Source: Proteles cristata cristata (lineage: Eukaryota > Chordata > Mammalia > Carnivora > Hyaenidae). From it: a stretch of 64,000 nucleotides of DNA. Location: NCBI GenBank assembly GCA_017311185.1, contig JAESUZ010004792.1, positions 1,798,001 to 1,862,000 on the forward strand. The letters are read 5' to 3'. Below, piece after piece: positions 22,903-33,451 of the stretch. Positions within the stretch are counted from its first letter, which is position 1. Every line of letters starts with the position of its first letter. Position numbers and translations under genes: made by a program. The notes under the pieces were generated by a model. That model searched no databases, was not told where the DNA came from, and worked only from the letters and a program-made list of their open reading frames with translations.

Positions 22903-24469
22903 TGGGTTCTTGGGTTCTAACTATTTTTCTTTGCATAGTGGCTTGAGGTGTGCCAACTTTATGGGTGTGCTAATGAGGGTGAGAATTGAGAAGAAGCAAT
23001 GATGGTTCGCTATGCAAACCATAAACATAGATGATACATGTAAGAAAAGGAGTTGTTTTCCATTTGTTCAGCTTTTTTTCTTGTTGTGAGGACAGGAGCA
23101 ATGGCTTCTAAACTCTTTAGATGTTGGCCTGGCAATGGAATTCTGAACCTCGTTTTTTAAACCCATTTCTATTCCAAATTTCCCTTAGCCTGGAGAAAGT
23201 GATGATTTTTTTTTTCACTTATAGAAGAAAAAAACAGCTGTCATAAATTGAGGGTACAATCATATTCAACACATCATTTATTGTTTGGCAATGGCATTTG
23301 GCACTTTGGAACCTCTGTGGCTCTGTCGAGTGTGTGTGTGTGTGTGTGTGTGTGTAAGGCTGCCAATAGGATTTGCTTTTCTTTTCTGAGGTGTTTATAT
23401 TTGTGAAGAAATTTTCCAACTTATTAAGTAAATCTACCTTGTTGGTTTACAGAACACAGGAACACAAGATTTTTCTACTAAATCTTTTCTTGTTCTTGCT
23501 TTCCACCTGCATACACACTCAATTCTTCCATTTAAGGAAATTTCAGAAACCTGCCCCCTCATCCTTCATCTGCCCTGGCATAGTGCTCAGTTCATAGGGT
23601 TTTAATTAATCCTGGATGAGGTGATAAACAGATAAAGCTCATAGCTCCTTTGGAGCAACAAAAACAACCTTCCACACACTACAGCTTTCTGATAAGGATG
23701 GGCAGGCTACCAGCTTTTCATGGGTTACTTCAAAATCAAAATGGGGGACCCTGCTCACACATGATTAAGAATTTCAAACTAGTGACAGGAGAGCATTGAT
23801 GCAAACAGAGGATCCTGTGTGACTACATGGGATGCACATCCAGGCAGCTGGATTGTGTCTGAGTCATGTCTTTCTCAGGCTAAATGTCTGGTTTCTTTTG
23901 CATATGGCACAGTCCCTCATGTGACATGGTCTTCATTGTGAGTTCCTCAAGCCTCTGTTATCCTGCATACTTCTCATACAAGAGACTTATTTGCCAACTC
24001 CTCCTTGCTGTGTGGTGCTTCAAACAAGGCACTTCATTCCTGAGTGTTTGTTCTGGAATTGGATTGACCTTCCCACCTGCCCTAGGTGTAACATCTGAAC
24101 TTCCTATCAACACAGACTGAGATCCATTTCTGGAAATGAGATCACAGCATTAACTGTTGTCAACCTATTCTCAAGTATAGCCCCTTCAATCATTCTTTAC
24201 TTAACCAGCTCATGCTTCTATAGTTGTTGAGGTCTTAGACCTAATTGCAGAACTACGCCACAAGTAAAATCATTTTCGTTAATTTTTATACATCAAGGAC
24301 TTTCTGAATTTTGTGGGTTTCTTTGGCATGACAGTTTGATGACTCCACTAACTAAACTCCACTAAGTTAAAATTAGCTTTATTTGGGTCATTAATGAAAA
24401 TGTTAACTATCAATAAATATATTCCTTTTGTAACTGAACCCACATCTGTCTGCCTGAAGAGCAGCAATA
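22903..24469. other. Unassigned non-coding sequence
   Basis: No gene or repeat family recognised apart from a short (TG)n tract at 23331-23355. Confidence 0.35.
23331..23355. repeat. (TG)n microsatellite
   Basis: About 12 TG units. Confidence 0.95.
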
Positions 24470-25190
24470 CTGATCATTGAGACAACAGGTATGCAATAAG
24501 AAAAGGGTTTATTTGAGAGGTAACCAAACAAGGAGACAGAAGAGCAAAGCTCCACTCCCCTGCCTCACTAAAGTGAGAGAGAACAAATTTTTTATAATCA
24601 GAAGAGTTGAGATTACATACATATTGATGAAAAGGCAAGAAAACTTATGATTATTCATGAGGAAAGGTAGAATGTGTACACTGAATAAACATATATGTAA
24701 CATACATCCCAATGTTCACTTTGTGGTGGAGACAATACCAGCAGGAGGTAAAACTCAGCCCCTGATATCAAGAGGTTATCTTGCAAGAAAGAGAAGCTAT
24801 GGGGATGCCCTGAGAGCCAGTATAAATTGGGTGGGGTTTGGGGTTCGTTATCTTGGGTAAGGAATGCAGGGCTTTGCTTGTTCATGGGCTGGGGACTGTA
24901 TTAGTGACCTTGAGTCCTGGCTTCTGTGGAGACAGCTAGTGTATTTGTTAGTGGGGTATGAGAACACACCATGGGTGACTAAAGAGAAACAGTTCTCTGA
25001 AAAACAAACTTTAAATTTTCTGGTAGTTTCAACTGTCCCTTTGGGTATGCTTCCTCCCCCCCACCCCCGCCCCTTTTAACCTTTAAGAGATCTTTGGGAA
25101 ATAGAAACCAGTGCCCATCCTTTTTCCAAGCACCTACAAAGTTTCAGGTAGCTGGGACAGAAATATTGGTGAAGACCTTGACCTGTGCAT
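24470..25190 (-). mobile_element. Candidate solo LTR, family not recognised
   Basis: Read on the minus strand this block ends with a promoter-like order: a TATA-like TTATAAAAAATT (about 24600-24589), a short C/T- and G-rich stretch, and an AATAAA polyadenylation hexamer followed by CCCTTTTCTTATTGC (about 24513-24494). This TATA-to-poly(A) spacing is what an LTR U3-R-U5 would show. I cannot name the family or fix the termini, and no internal proviral sequence is attached. Confidence 0.35.
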
Positions 25191-25920
25191 TAGCTAGGGA
25201 GTTATAGCACACATGGAAACCACAATCCTGGGCTTTGAATGGGAAATGATGAGTTAGTGCTATAGCTATTGCACATTGGATTGCCAGAGTAAGGCAGATG
25301 GTTTGTTTTTTTTCATCTGCTTATTAGCAACCTTGACCAGAGCATATGTGTGCTGAGATGAGCTTTGAAGAACTGGCTACACTTGAAGACACAAAAGAGA
25401 GGAGTGGGTGGGCTTTCCAGACCAAGAGATGAGTGGGGACATAGGAGGGAGAGGGTATATATAGGAGGAGTGAGGGCCATTGTGGCAGACACAGACTGTA
25501 CATGAAAAGGTTGCTGACTTTAATAGGGGGCAGTACTTGGCATCACAAGGACTGAAATGTCTGTGGGGCATCATCTATGATGGTCATCACTTGGCAAACT
25601 CAGGGCCTATATGTCCTATTGGAACTCAGCAAGGCCTAGGGGAGCTGGGTAAGAGGGCAGCCAACTCTCAGGGGCCAAAGGGGTGGGCTCACATGTGTGT
25701 AAAGGACAAACATTTCCATTTTGCCTTGCCACGAAGGGCCTTCTCAGGACAAGATATTTGTCTCTGGGGCTGGCTGGTTTGTACTTCCTGCCTTCTTCTC
25801 TAGGTGCCTCTGTGCCCTTCCCCAAATTCAGCAGCTGTGTGAGTGGCTAAGACCCAAGGAGAAGGAGTGCATGCTAGAGATACGTGGCCACCCTTTGGAA
25901 GGAACACTCGGCTGGCTTTT
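25191..25920. other. Unassigned non-coding sequence
   Basis: The part at 25330-25470 (GCTTTGAAGAACTGG onward) faintly resembles reversed L2 sequence, but too weakly to call. No gene seen. Confidence 0.3.
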
Positions 25921-26109
25921 ATCAAAAATTTTTTAAATGTTTTATTTATTTCTGAGAGAGAGAGAAAGACAGTGTGAGCAGGAGAGGGTCAGAAAGAGAG
26001 GGAGATACAGAATCTGAAACAGGCTTAAGGCTCTCAGCTGGCAGTCAGCACTGAGATCATGACCTGAGCTGAAGTCAGACGCTTAACTGACTGGGCCACC
26101 CAGGTGCTC
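25921..26109 (-). mobile_element. Carnivore SINE with internal deletion
   Basis: Reverse-oriented SINE from TTTTTTAAATGTTTTATTTA to GACTGGGCCACCCAGGTGCT. About 30 bp covering the B-box region are missing between GGCAGTCAGCACTGA and GATCATGACCTGAGC, so the copy lacks a working internal promoter. Flanks TCGGCTGGCTTTTA and TAGGTTGGCTTCTT may be a diverged duplication. Confidence 0.88.
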
Positions 26110-27119
26110 CTAGGTTGGCTTCTTGGAACCACATCTGTGAGGTTACACAGCTCCTTCTCCTGGGTGACCCTCCCCCCAAACACCCTTCCACAGCTGTTCC
26201 AGCCAGCTCCCAGCAGTGGGTTGGAGCCACTCAGACATCTCCCTCGGTTCAGAGGATCTCTGGGGGTGGGGGTGGAGGCTCAACTCCTAAAGAGGCCACC
26301 AGCTTCCCTGATGGCTAGGGGTGCTGAATGTCTCTTTTCTTAACACTTTGCTGTCAGTACAAACACACTATTAGCCTACCTATGCCCAATGAGGGATCTA
26401 CCTCCTGTCATCTCTTCCTTCCTGGATGGAAGGAGGGTATCCCCAGGGCTGCTGTGGCTTCCTCCCCACAGCCATGCTCACAGACTCTGCCCCTGGCAGC
26501 TATGGCAGAAAAGGAGGGGGCTCAGACCTGGATCCTGGAGGCATGGAACAGCAGCACTGATGTGCTTCCTGCAAATATGCATCCGTGAGCTGTCTACAGA
26601 GCTCCTGAGTGCCATCTGTCTCAGACCGCGTCTCTAAGCAGATACAGGGTTTGAGAAAGTAATACTAGTCACCCATGTGATATCTCACTGGCTGCTTGTA
26701 GGCCTGTTGTGCATGGAGCCATGTTTAACACTCCAGGAGACAGGCAGACCTACAGGAAAAGCAGCCCATGGGTTTCATTTGTTGAGAATCTAATGAGTCC
26801 AGACACTCTGCAGCAAATTCTCAGCATTCTTTTGGGAAAACTTCCATTAGTCCTCAGGTCTAGCTCAGGGTCCCTCCTTTGTGTTTTTCTATCACCACAG
26901 TCTATGAGAATTTCTGATCCTTTCACTGTGCTAAAATCTCCATGAAAGTAAGAAGTGGATCTGTGTCTGTCCTAGAACAGGTTATTAATAAATTTTTGTG
27001 TATACTGAATCTTTCCAACAGCTCTGGGTCATGGGTGTGTTTAGCTCTATTTGAGATTTTTGTTGCTGTTGAATATCCTATGTGTCTAACTCAAAAGCTC
27101 AGGTATTTTCATGTGTCTG
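26110..27119. other. Unassigned non-coding sequence
   Basis: No coding exon recognised. 26930-27000 (CTCCATGAAAGTAAGAAGTG, then AATAAATTTTTGTG) resembles an L2 3' end. The 161-residue frame at 26942-27427 (+) overlaps the LTR to the right and has no domain. Confidence 0.35.
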
Positions 27120-27592
27120 TGGTGTCCTGTCATGAGAGGAGGGCACACCACATTCTGGCCATTGTACTTCCAGGAGGGAGGCTGTGTTGCACTGCCTGTC
27201 CACCTTCAGGACCGACTCCACCTGCAGAAGTGTTGGTTGTTGATGTTTCATTGATCCTCTCCAGCAATGACTCTCCCCTGAAGGAAGGTCCCCCTCTTCC
27301 CCGGAATATCCCCTTCCCTCAGATGCTGCATCTAGGGATTAGTGAATTCAGAGTTACAAAGGCCCTTCTGGCTTCCACAGGGATGACTCCAGAAGGCATC
27401 CCAGCTCCAGAGCTCCTGATAGGATAGGTTGAGCCCTCTCCTGAAGTGGCACCACTGTTTGACTTCTGCTTGTGCCTGACACAACTTCTCTCATTTCTTA
27501 TGGGTGCTATTCCAAGAGCATTTCTCAATAAGCTTTCTATATGCAATCTCAGAGTCCTAGAGTCTGTTTCCCTGGGAACTCAACCCACATCA
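27120..27592 (+). mobile_element. ERVL/MaLR-type 5' LTR (MLT2-like)
   Basis: The right end has CAATAAGCTTTCTATATGCA (variant poly(A) signal), AATCTCAGAGTCCTAGAGTC and GGGAACTCAACCCACATCA, the layout of ERVL-group LTR 3' ends. It is followed directly by GTTGGTACAGGATG, similar to the ERVL primer-binding site. The left boundary is uncertain. Confidence 0.5.
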
Positions 27593-29275
27593 GTTGGTAC
27601 AGGATGTGATCTTAGGATACAGACTCTAAAATGGGATTTTGAAGATGCCTCATCCAGCAGCGAGGGCTGGTCACTTGTGGGAAATGAAGCATACGGCTGT
27701 GGTGAAATGTTAAAACTTTCACTGGTGAAGATATGGGCTAGGGTACTGGTAGAAGAGAACACATTTGTGAGAGCATTTGTACCCACTAGAAACAACAATA
27801 TCAGATAACACAGACATTTGGGGGAAATAATAATTATTATGGACTATGGAATTTGATGGCCATTTTTGGTATCATTCAGTGCATTGAAAGAAGACAATAA
27901 AAGGCAGATGGTAATTAATCACCAGTAGAAGGCAACATGTAAAAGCCAGAGTACCTCCTCGGCACCATATGCAGACACTCTTTTCCTCTGCAGGCAGAGG
28001 GCAGGAAAAGCTGAAGATCAGACCCAACTTTCTTTGAGGAACAGAGCTTCAGAGAAGTTTGGATTCTCAACCCTGCCAGGATTTCCTTGCCATGCTCACA
28101 ATATCTTGGCCTGGAAGGACTTCTCCCTGATTAGAAAGTCATGGGACCCTGAAATTGGGACTAGGGATATTTAAGTCAATGCTCTTGAAGTTTTGAATCC
28201 CAGGATTCTTTGAGTTTTCTGTGTCTGCAGAAGTCATCTACTCCTCCTGGCAAAAAGCCAGCACTTGAAGGCATCATAAAAGCTACTGCTTTTCAAGGTA
28301 ACAGCTCTAACACATCCTCCTGATCATCATACCAATAAGTAAGGCCCAGTCATGATGTGGAAGTGTTGTACTGGCTAAAGAAAGAAAAGATTACAATACA
28401 AAAGAAAAGATTGTAACATGGATTACAATATGGCACAAATATGGTACCTCCAGGATCAGGTGAGGGAAGGGCCAGAGAGTAAAAGAGGTGAGTACATAAG
28501 CAGGTGAGCACCCATATTGTCCTCCAATGTTGCACCTGTATCTCACCTTCAGATAACACCTGGGGACAGTCCTGTATGATGACCATCTAGTGGAGTTTGA
28601 AAAGGCCAAAATTGGTTCACAGAAGCTTAGGTAGGTATAAGATAAAAAGGACCACAATACACTCTAAGAACACAGAGGATGTCCTTGAAAGACAGTGGTG
28701 ATGGAAAAGCCTGCCACTAGAATCATCTTGAAGTGGTGCACCTGGTTATTCACCTTGAGTGGAAAGAAAAGATGCCAGGTCTCATGGTCATATATGGTCT
28801 CATGGTCAGTAGTAAGTAGTTTGAATGGTGGCTCAGGGCCCGGAAAGAGGAAATACTGTAAGATTAGAACAAGGAGGTTTGGAGAAAAATATCATGTAGA
28901 TGGGCCTACAGTAGACAGCATGAAGTAAACATAGCAGCATCAATCAAGGAGTATCCACTGTAGAAGAGGGTAACACAGCAAGCAGACAGAGTAATCTTTT
29001 TAGTTTCCATCAGACATCCACTATCATTTGCCAGCCGGGTCATCAGCTAGTGCCTGGGTAAAGTAGCAGGGATGGCAGAAGTGGAGGCTATGCAGGGACC
29101 AGAATATTAAGTTTGCACTTGCTCAAGCAGATTTAGCTGCTGCCGCTGCTATATGTTCAGCCTTGAAGCAGCAGAGACCAGCAAAATCCCTAATACTGCA
29201 CCATTATTTGAAGAATCCAGTCAGCCACTTAATGGTAATTAACTAAGCCACACTAGGTAGAATCCTTGGACAGAT
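27593..29275 (+). pseudogene. ERVL/MaLR-type internal remnant with decayed pol
   Basis: Begins with the primer-binding-site-like sequence next to the LTR. Between 28690 and 29275 the DNA shows a recognisable order of ERVL/MaLR pol landmarks, such as AAGTGGTGCACCTGGTTATT, ATGTAGATGGGCCTACAGTA, GGATGGCAGAAGTGGAGGCT and GCAGCAGAGACCAGCAAAAT, which fall around the RNase H to integrase boundary of that family. Stops and indels in all frames abolish coding. The 27.6-28.6 kb part is assigned only by continuity. No 3' LTR is recognised, so the element is truncated. This is an old endogenous copy with no intact gene. Confidence 0.6.
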
Positions 29276-30035
29276 TGGCACATAACAGGTTTTTTGAGTG
29301 GTTTGTTTTCAGAAACTAAATGAGTCTTACTCCTTTTCCCATATTTATGTCATTGTAGAGGTGGGAATGGCTGGCCAGATTGTCTTGTGGGGATGGAGTG
29401 AGTCCTGTGAGATGATTCTAGTTTAAAATAGTAGTTACTGATGTATCAGAGATTTAGAGCAGAGAAAAGAGGGCCGGCTTATCAAAAACAATAAAAGTGC
29501 AAATAAGTAGGGCTTCCCTCCAGGCCTGAGATGGTGCTCTATCCATTGACACTGTAGATGGCAGGTTTTGTTCTTATATTCTCAGCCCTGAGTATTTAGT
29601 TTGCAGCTTCTCAGTTTATAGGGTTTGTAAATAGATCGTTCTTTTTGAAATTTCATTGGCTGGTGTGGCTTTTCTCTTCCATAGCACTGTGTGCACTCTG
29701 AGGATAGGAACTGGAGTTACTTCCAATTTCTTTGATAAATCCCTTCTCCCAGGACAGGGTGACATTCTTGACTCCTATACCCCATTTCCCCATGTCAGGC
29801 AGGTTTACTGCCAGCTTACAGTGTTCACCACTGTGCTTGGCACAGAGAGGGGTGTTAATAAATATATGTGAATAACTGGATGCAAATGTAGCAGACACAC
29901 TCTAATAGCTGGACAGATGCTCAGATCCTCACTGCAGAGTCAGCTTTACAGGCTTCTTGCTCAGGGCTGTAAATGCTGTGTGGCTACCTCATGAAGAGTC
30001 TTGGTCAGAAGGAGATGAGGATTTACCTCTACTGT
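29276..30035. other. Unassigned non-coding sequence with an L2-like end
   Basis: 29790-29880 (CTGTGCTTGGCACAGAGAGG, AATAAATATATGTGAATAAC) resembles an L2 or MIR 3' end on the plus strand. Nothing else recognised. Confidence 0.4.
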
Positions 30036-30050
30036 AAGAATATCAGCTGA

Positions 30051-30145
30051 CTCTCCCTCTTTCTCTGCCCCTTCCCAACTCACATGCACACGTGAGCTCC
30101 CTCTCTAAAAATAAAATAAAATAAAATAAACATTAAAAAAGAAAA
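30051..30145 (+). mobile_element. SINE 3' fragment, first of a tandem pair
   Basis: Only the 3' part of a carnivore SINE is present: CTCTCCCTCTTTCTCTGCCC, a CTCTCTAAAAATAAAATAAA tail and CATTAAAAAAG. It is bracketed by AAGAATATCAGCTGA (30036-30050) and the diverged copy GAGAATACCAGTTGA (30147-30161). Confidence 0.8.
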
Positions 30146-30161
30146 AGAGAATACCAGTTGA

Positions 30162-30290
30162 ATACATTGGATGCACATCTGAGTGGCTCAGATGATTAAG
30201 TGCTTGGTTCTTGATTTTGTCTCAGGTTATGATCTTGCAGTTCATGAGCTCAAGCTCTTTGGACTCTGCTGACAGTGTGGAGCCTACTTG

Positions 30291-30330
<40 letters not shown>

Positions 30331-30395
30331 CCTTCTCTATTCACACTCTCAGCATGCTCTCTCAAAAGAATAAATAAAATAAAGTTATTTTTAAA
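30162..30395 (+). mobile_element. Carnivore SINE, second of a tandem pair
   Basis: Diverged head (ATGCACATCTGAGTGGCTCA), B-box region, an expanded (TC)n run at 30296-30326 and tail AATAAATAAAATAAAG. A perfect copy of AAGAATATCAGCTGA follows at 30396-30410, matching the one left of the first SINE fragment. Confidence 0.88.
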
Positions 30396-30410
30396 AAGAA
30401 TATCAGCTGA

Positions 30411-31464
30411 TAGGGCTGCATGTGTGTAGGACTAGCTATCTCTAAGCTCTGGCTAAAGGCTCTTTTGTTTTATTATACTTCATGTATCTTGTGTTTTATA
30501 TATTGTGTGAGGAGATCAGTTTAGTCAGGTGAATTAATCTGCCACAAATGATGGTCATGCACTTCTGTTTTATGCCTATGTCTATACTTTGAAGCGTAAT
30601 ATGTGTGTGGGTTGGGGGTTCCAACAAGAATCCAGGGGAACTGTGTGAGGCTGTCTACTCCTTCCAAGGAGTCCCTGACTGAATCCTTTCATCTAAGGGA
30701 GCCAAATTCAAGATCTGCCTTTTCTTCCCATGTTCAGTACAGTGGAAACTTATGTTTTCTTCCTTCCAAGAGGCCCTGGGCTCACTTTTTCCTCAGAACC
30801 TGTCCCTCCCTCTTCTCTTTGACAATGCTGGCCCTGAGTAGGTACAGGGAGTGGGGCTGGGGTCCTCCCAATCTTCATCTCATCCTGAAGCCTTGTAGAC
30901 AGAACACCACTAACCTGAGATAGGGCGTGGTCTTAGGAAAGAGCTGAAGGAAGGGAGTCTCACTCTTCCCACTTCCCTCGACCAGCTCCCCCATTCCCCT
31001 TGTGGGGTTTTTTTGGGAGATATTATTTGTGTTGTTTCCCAACCAGAGGAACCATGCAAATGGTGACTATTTTAGGCTCAGTAGGAAAATGGGCAGCATC
31101 TGACCATCACTATGGGATAGATGGTGGCTACCGGGGAGAATGTGGGGTGGGCTGATTCTGAAAGTCTCCCTGTTGCACCTTGGTACGGTCAGTTTCTCAT
31201 CGGACTGACATTCAGCATGGGGTCAGAGCACCAGCACATAGGTAGAGTATCAATAGTATTCATTAAATTATCTTCCCAGGAGTTGCCAGACATGGGCACT
31301 CAGAGACTAAAGGCAGAGGCAAACACTGGGTTATTGTCTCTTAAAGCCTGCTACTTGTAGGAGAGAAGGAATTGTTGGGCTTCAGTGAGCAGCAGGACGA
31401 GAGGGGCATAGGCCTTACCTTTGATGGCCCAGGCTAAGTTAGTTATCTCTTCTACTCTTATCAA
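30411..31464. other. Unassigned non-coding sequence
   Basis: No gene or repeat family recognised up to the L1 target duplication. Confidence 0.35.
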
Positions 31465-31480
31465 GGTTGGGAACAGGGGA
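31465..31480. repeat. Target-site duplication of the plus-strand L1 (left)
   Basis: GGTTGGGAACAGGGGA; the identical right copy is at 38510-38525. Confidence 0.97.
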
Positions 31481-31493
31481 GGGGGGGATAGAG

Positions 31494-31505
31494 GCAAGAT
31501 GGCGG
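31494..31505 (+). promoter_or_regulatory. YY1-like site at the L1 5' end
   Basis: GCAAGATGGCGG contains the YY1 core AAGATGGCGG 15 bp from the element's first base. In human L1 a YY1 site in this position helps set the transcription start. Equivalent sites occur in the L1s ending at 50139 (AAGATGGTGG) and 61157 (AAGATGGCAG). Confidence 0.7.
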
Positions 31506-32519
31506 AGAAGTAAGGAGCTCCGTACTTGCACTCGCACCCATACATCACACAGAAAAGATCTGAAGCCATTGGAAACCTTACAAAACCTGAGAGACTGGGA
31601 GAAAAAGGACGCAGAATCCACTGAGAAAGCCTTCTAACGTGAGTGCGAACCGGGGAAGGTAAAATCGGGCCGGGATCGGAGACTCCAGGGTGGGAGGCGA
31701 TCCCCCTCTACCCTCTACGGGGAGTGAGAGGGGAAAAGGAGAGAGTCCGAAACAGAAAAACCTCCGCTCGTGGGGGAAAAACCTCCGCTCGGTGCATAGA
31801 AAGACCGTACTTGCCAAACACCTGCACACCAGGTCCCCTCGCGACAACTGGTCCTGGGGGAGGCTGAGCACACAAACTGCTTCTTTGTGCCGCTCCTGGA
31901 GGTTGGATTTCAGAGCGGCGGCGGCGCACCTGCCGCCATTGTAGCTCCAGGGCGGCTGGGACCCCTGAAAGAGCCGCCCAGACACCGTGCGTCCGCGCTC
32001 CTGGCTGGCTGGAACTCAAGAGGGAAGGCAAAGAGCTAAAAACTGGGAAATTTGCCTGTGAGTTCGTGTTTCGGGTGACGAGCCATAGAGAGACCCGGTT
32101 TTCCTCACTCCAGCGGGCTCGGGGTACGCGCATCCGGCAGGCAAGCCCCCGCGCATGCGCGCCAGCCTGACTCAGAGAAGGAAGCAGCGATCCTGACTCC
32201 GCCCCCAGAGCTCAGCAGGGAGCCTGGAATAGCCCGAGGGGGTTGACTGGGAAGCTGTGTCTAAGGCAGCTTCAGCGGGGCGCGCGGACTGGGATTTGGA
32301 GATTGGAACTGGCCTGGGTTGAAGAGTGCAACCAACTTTGGCTGCGTCCCCGGAACGGGGAGTTGACATGCCAAAAAAAACAAAAAGCGAGCTGCAGCGC
32401 GGGGTTCAAGAAGGGACTGAAGCACCGTCACTCTCCTCCCCACAATCGCCAAGGCAGAACCCCCACCTGAGGCATCGGATCACGCCATGCCCATCCCTGC
32501 CTGAGAGGTGCCCTCCTCC

Positions 32520-32645
32520 CTTTTTTTTTTCTCTTTCTTTTTTCCTTTTTTTTCCTTTTTTTGTTTTTTTTCCTTTTTTTCTTCTTTCTTTTTTTTCCCC
32601 TTTCTTTTCTCTTTTTTTCTTCTTCTTTCTCTTTTCTCGCTTTTT
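32520..32645 (+). repeat. Long pyrimidine tract in the L1 5' UTR
   Basis: About 125 bases composed almost only of T and C, with isolated G. It follows the CpG-rich promoter part. Predicted Lys-rich peptides on the opposite strand are artefacts of this tract. Confidence 0.9.
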
Positions 32646-33451
32646 TCCCCAAAACACTGACCTGATTAACTCTGGTCGCCAGCTTGCTTAAACAATCACA
32701 ACAAGTCCATTCTGTAAATGTAAAGTCTACACCTACCAACTTCTTCAGATATTTCTCTCAGGAGTAATTAGACTATATTTTTTCTCTGGATAATTCCAGC
32801 ATCCTTCTCTCACCTATCCAAGCATATTCTACCCTTTACCTCTTTGAAAAAAGCTTCTTATCCCTTCTGCCTGTTCATTCTATTTCCAAATCTGCCTCGT
32901 CTCGCCCTGCCTTCTCTCTTTATCTCTATGCTCTTTAACCAGCACTGCATACACACGGCTATTTAACTGTAGCTGGGAAATCCAGGTATATGCTTTAAAC
33001 CGTTCTTTGTCCATCGGTTTTCTTCTTTTTTCCTTTTCTTTTCCCCTTTTTGACCCTTTTATGTATTTTATGCTCCCTATTATTCTCCCTCCCTCCTCCG
33101 TCTTTTCTATTAACTTTTTCGTTTTCCCTCTCGCTTGGCATGTTAGTTGAATCAGCCTGTGCGTTTGTGTGCTCCTGCTCCCTGTGTGTTTGTCTGTCTG
33201 TTTTCTTTTCCAGGGCTACCTCAAGAAACAAGCTAGAGTACACAAGGTGAAGAGTCCCAAATATCACTACGAATAGGAAAATAAAATAACTAAGGTCCCA
33301 ACAAGAGTGACCGAGGGATACCATTCAAAAAACAATCTCTGAAAGGATAGGCCCTGGAAAGTCAAAGAGTCTTCTTGGATAGAGCAGTGCTCATAGAAAC
33401 AGAGAGCATAGCAGGTCTTTAAAACCAACAAGACCTGGAAAGCTAACTAAA

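Larger units (their letters stand above)
31481..33451 (+). promoter_or_regulatory. L1 5' UTR (internal promoter region)
   Basis: About 2 kb upstream of ORF1. It starts with a G run and GAGGCAAGATGGCGGAGAAG and is CpG-rich between about 31900 and 32330 (for example GAGCGGCGGCGGCGCACC and CCCGCGCATGCGCGCC). A 16-bp unit GAAAAACCTCCGCTCG is repeated near 31757 and 31777. A long pyrimidine tract lies at 32520-32645. In L1 families this region holds the RNA polymerase II internal promoter; activity of this copy cannot be judged from sequence. Confidence 0.85.

Noticed and set aside
26942..27427. 161-codon open frame
   Set aside because: No domain, no exon context; its right two-thirds overlap an LTR-like sequence, and frames of this length occur by chance in low-stop regions.
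27593..29275. Intact retroviral gene in the ERVL-like remnant
   Set aside because: Family landmarks are visible at DNA level, but stops and indels break every frame; only a remnant is present.
30108..30135. Regularly spaced short repeats as a CRISPR-like array
   Set aside because: Tandem repeats in the window are simple microsatellites or SINE tails; no unique spacers between conserved repeats are present.
31900..32330. CpG-rich stretch as a CpG island of a host gene
   Set aside because: It lies fully within the L1 5' UTR between the element's first base and ORF1.
32406..32739. Lys/Arg-rich frames resembling basic proteins
   Set aside because: Translation of the pyrimidine tract in the L1 5' UTR.
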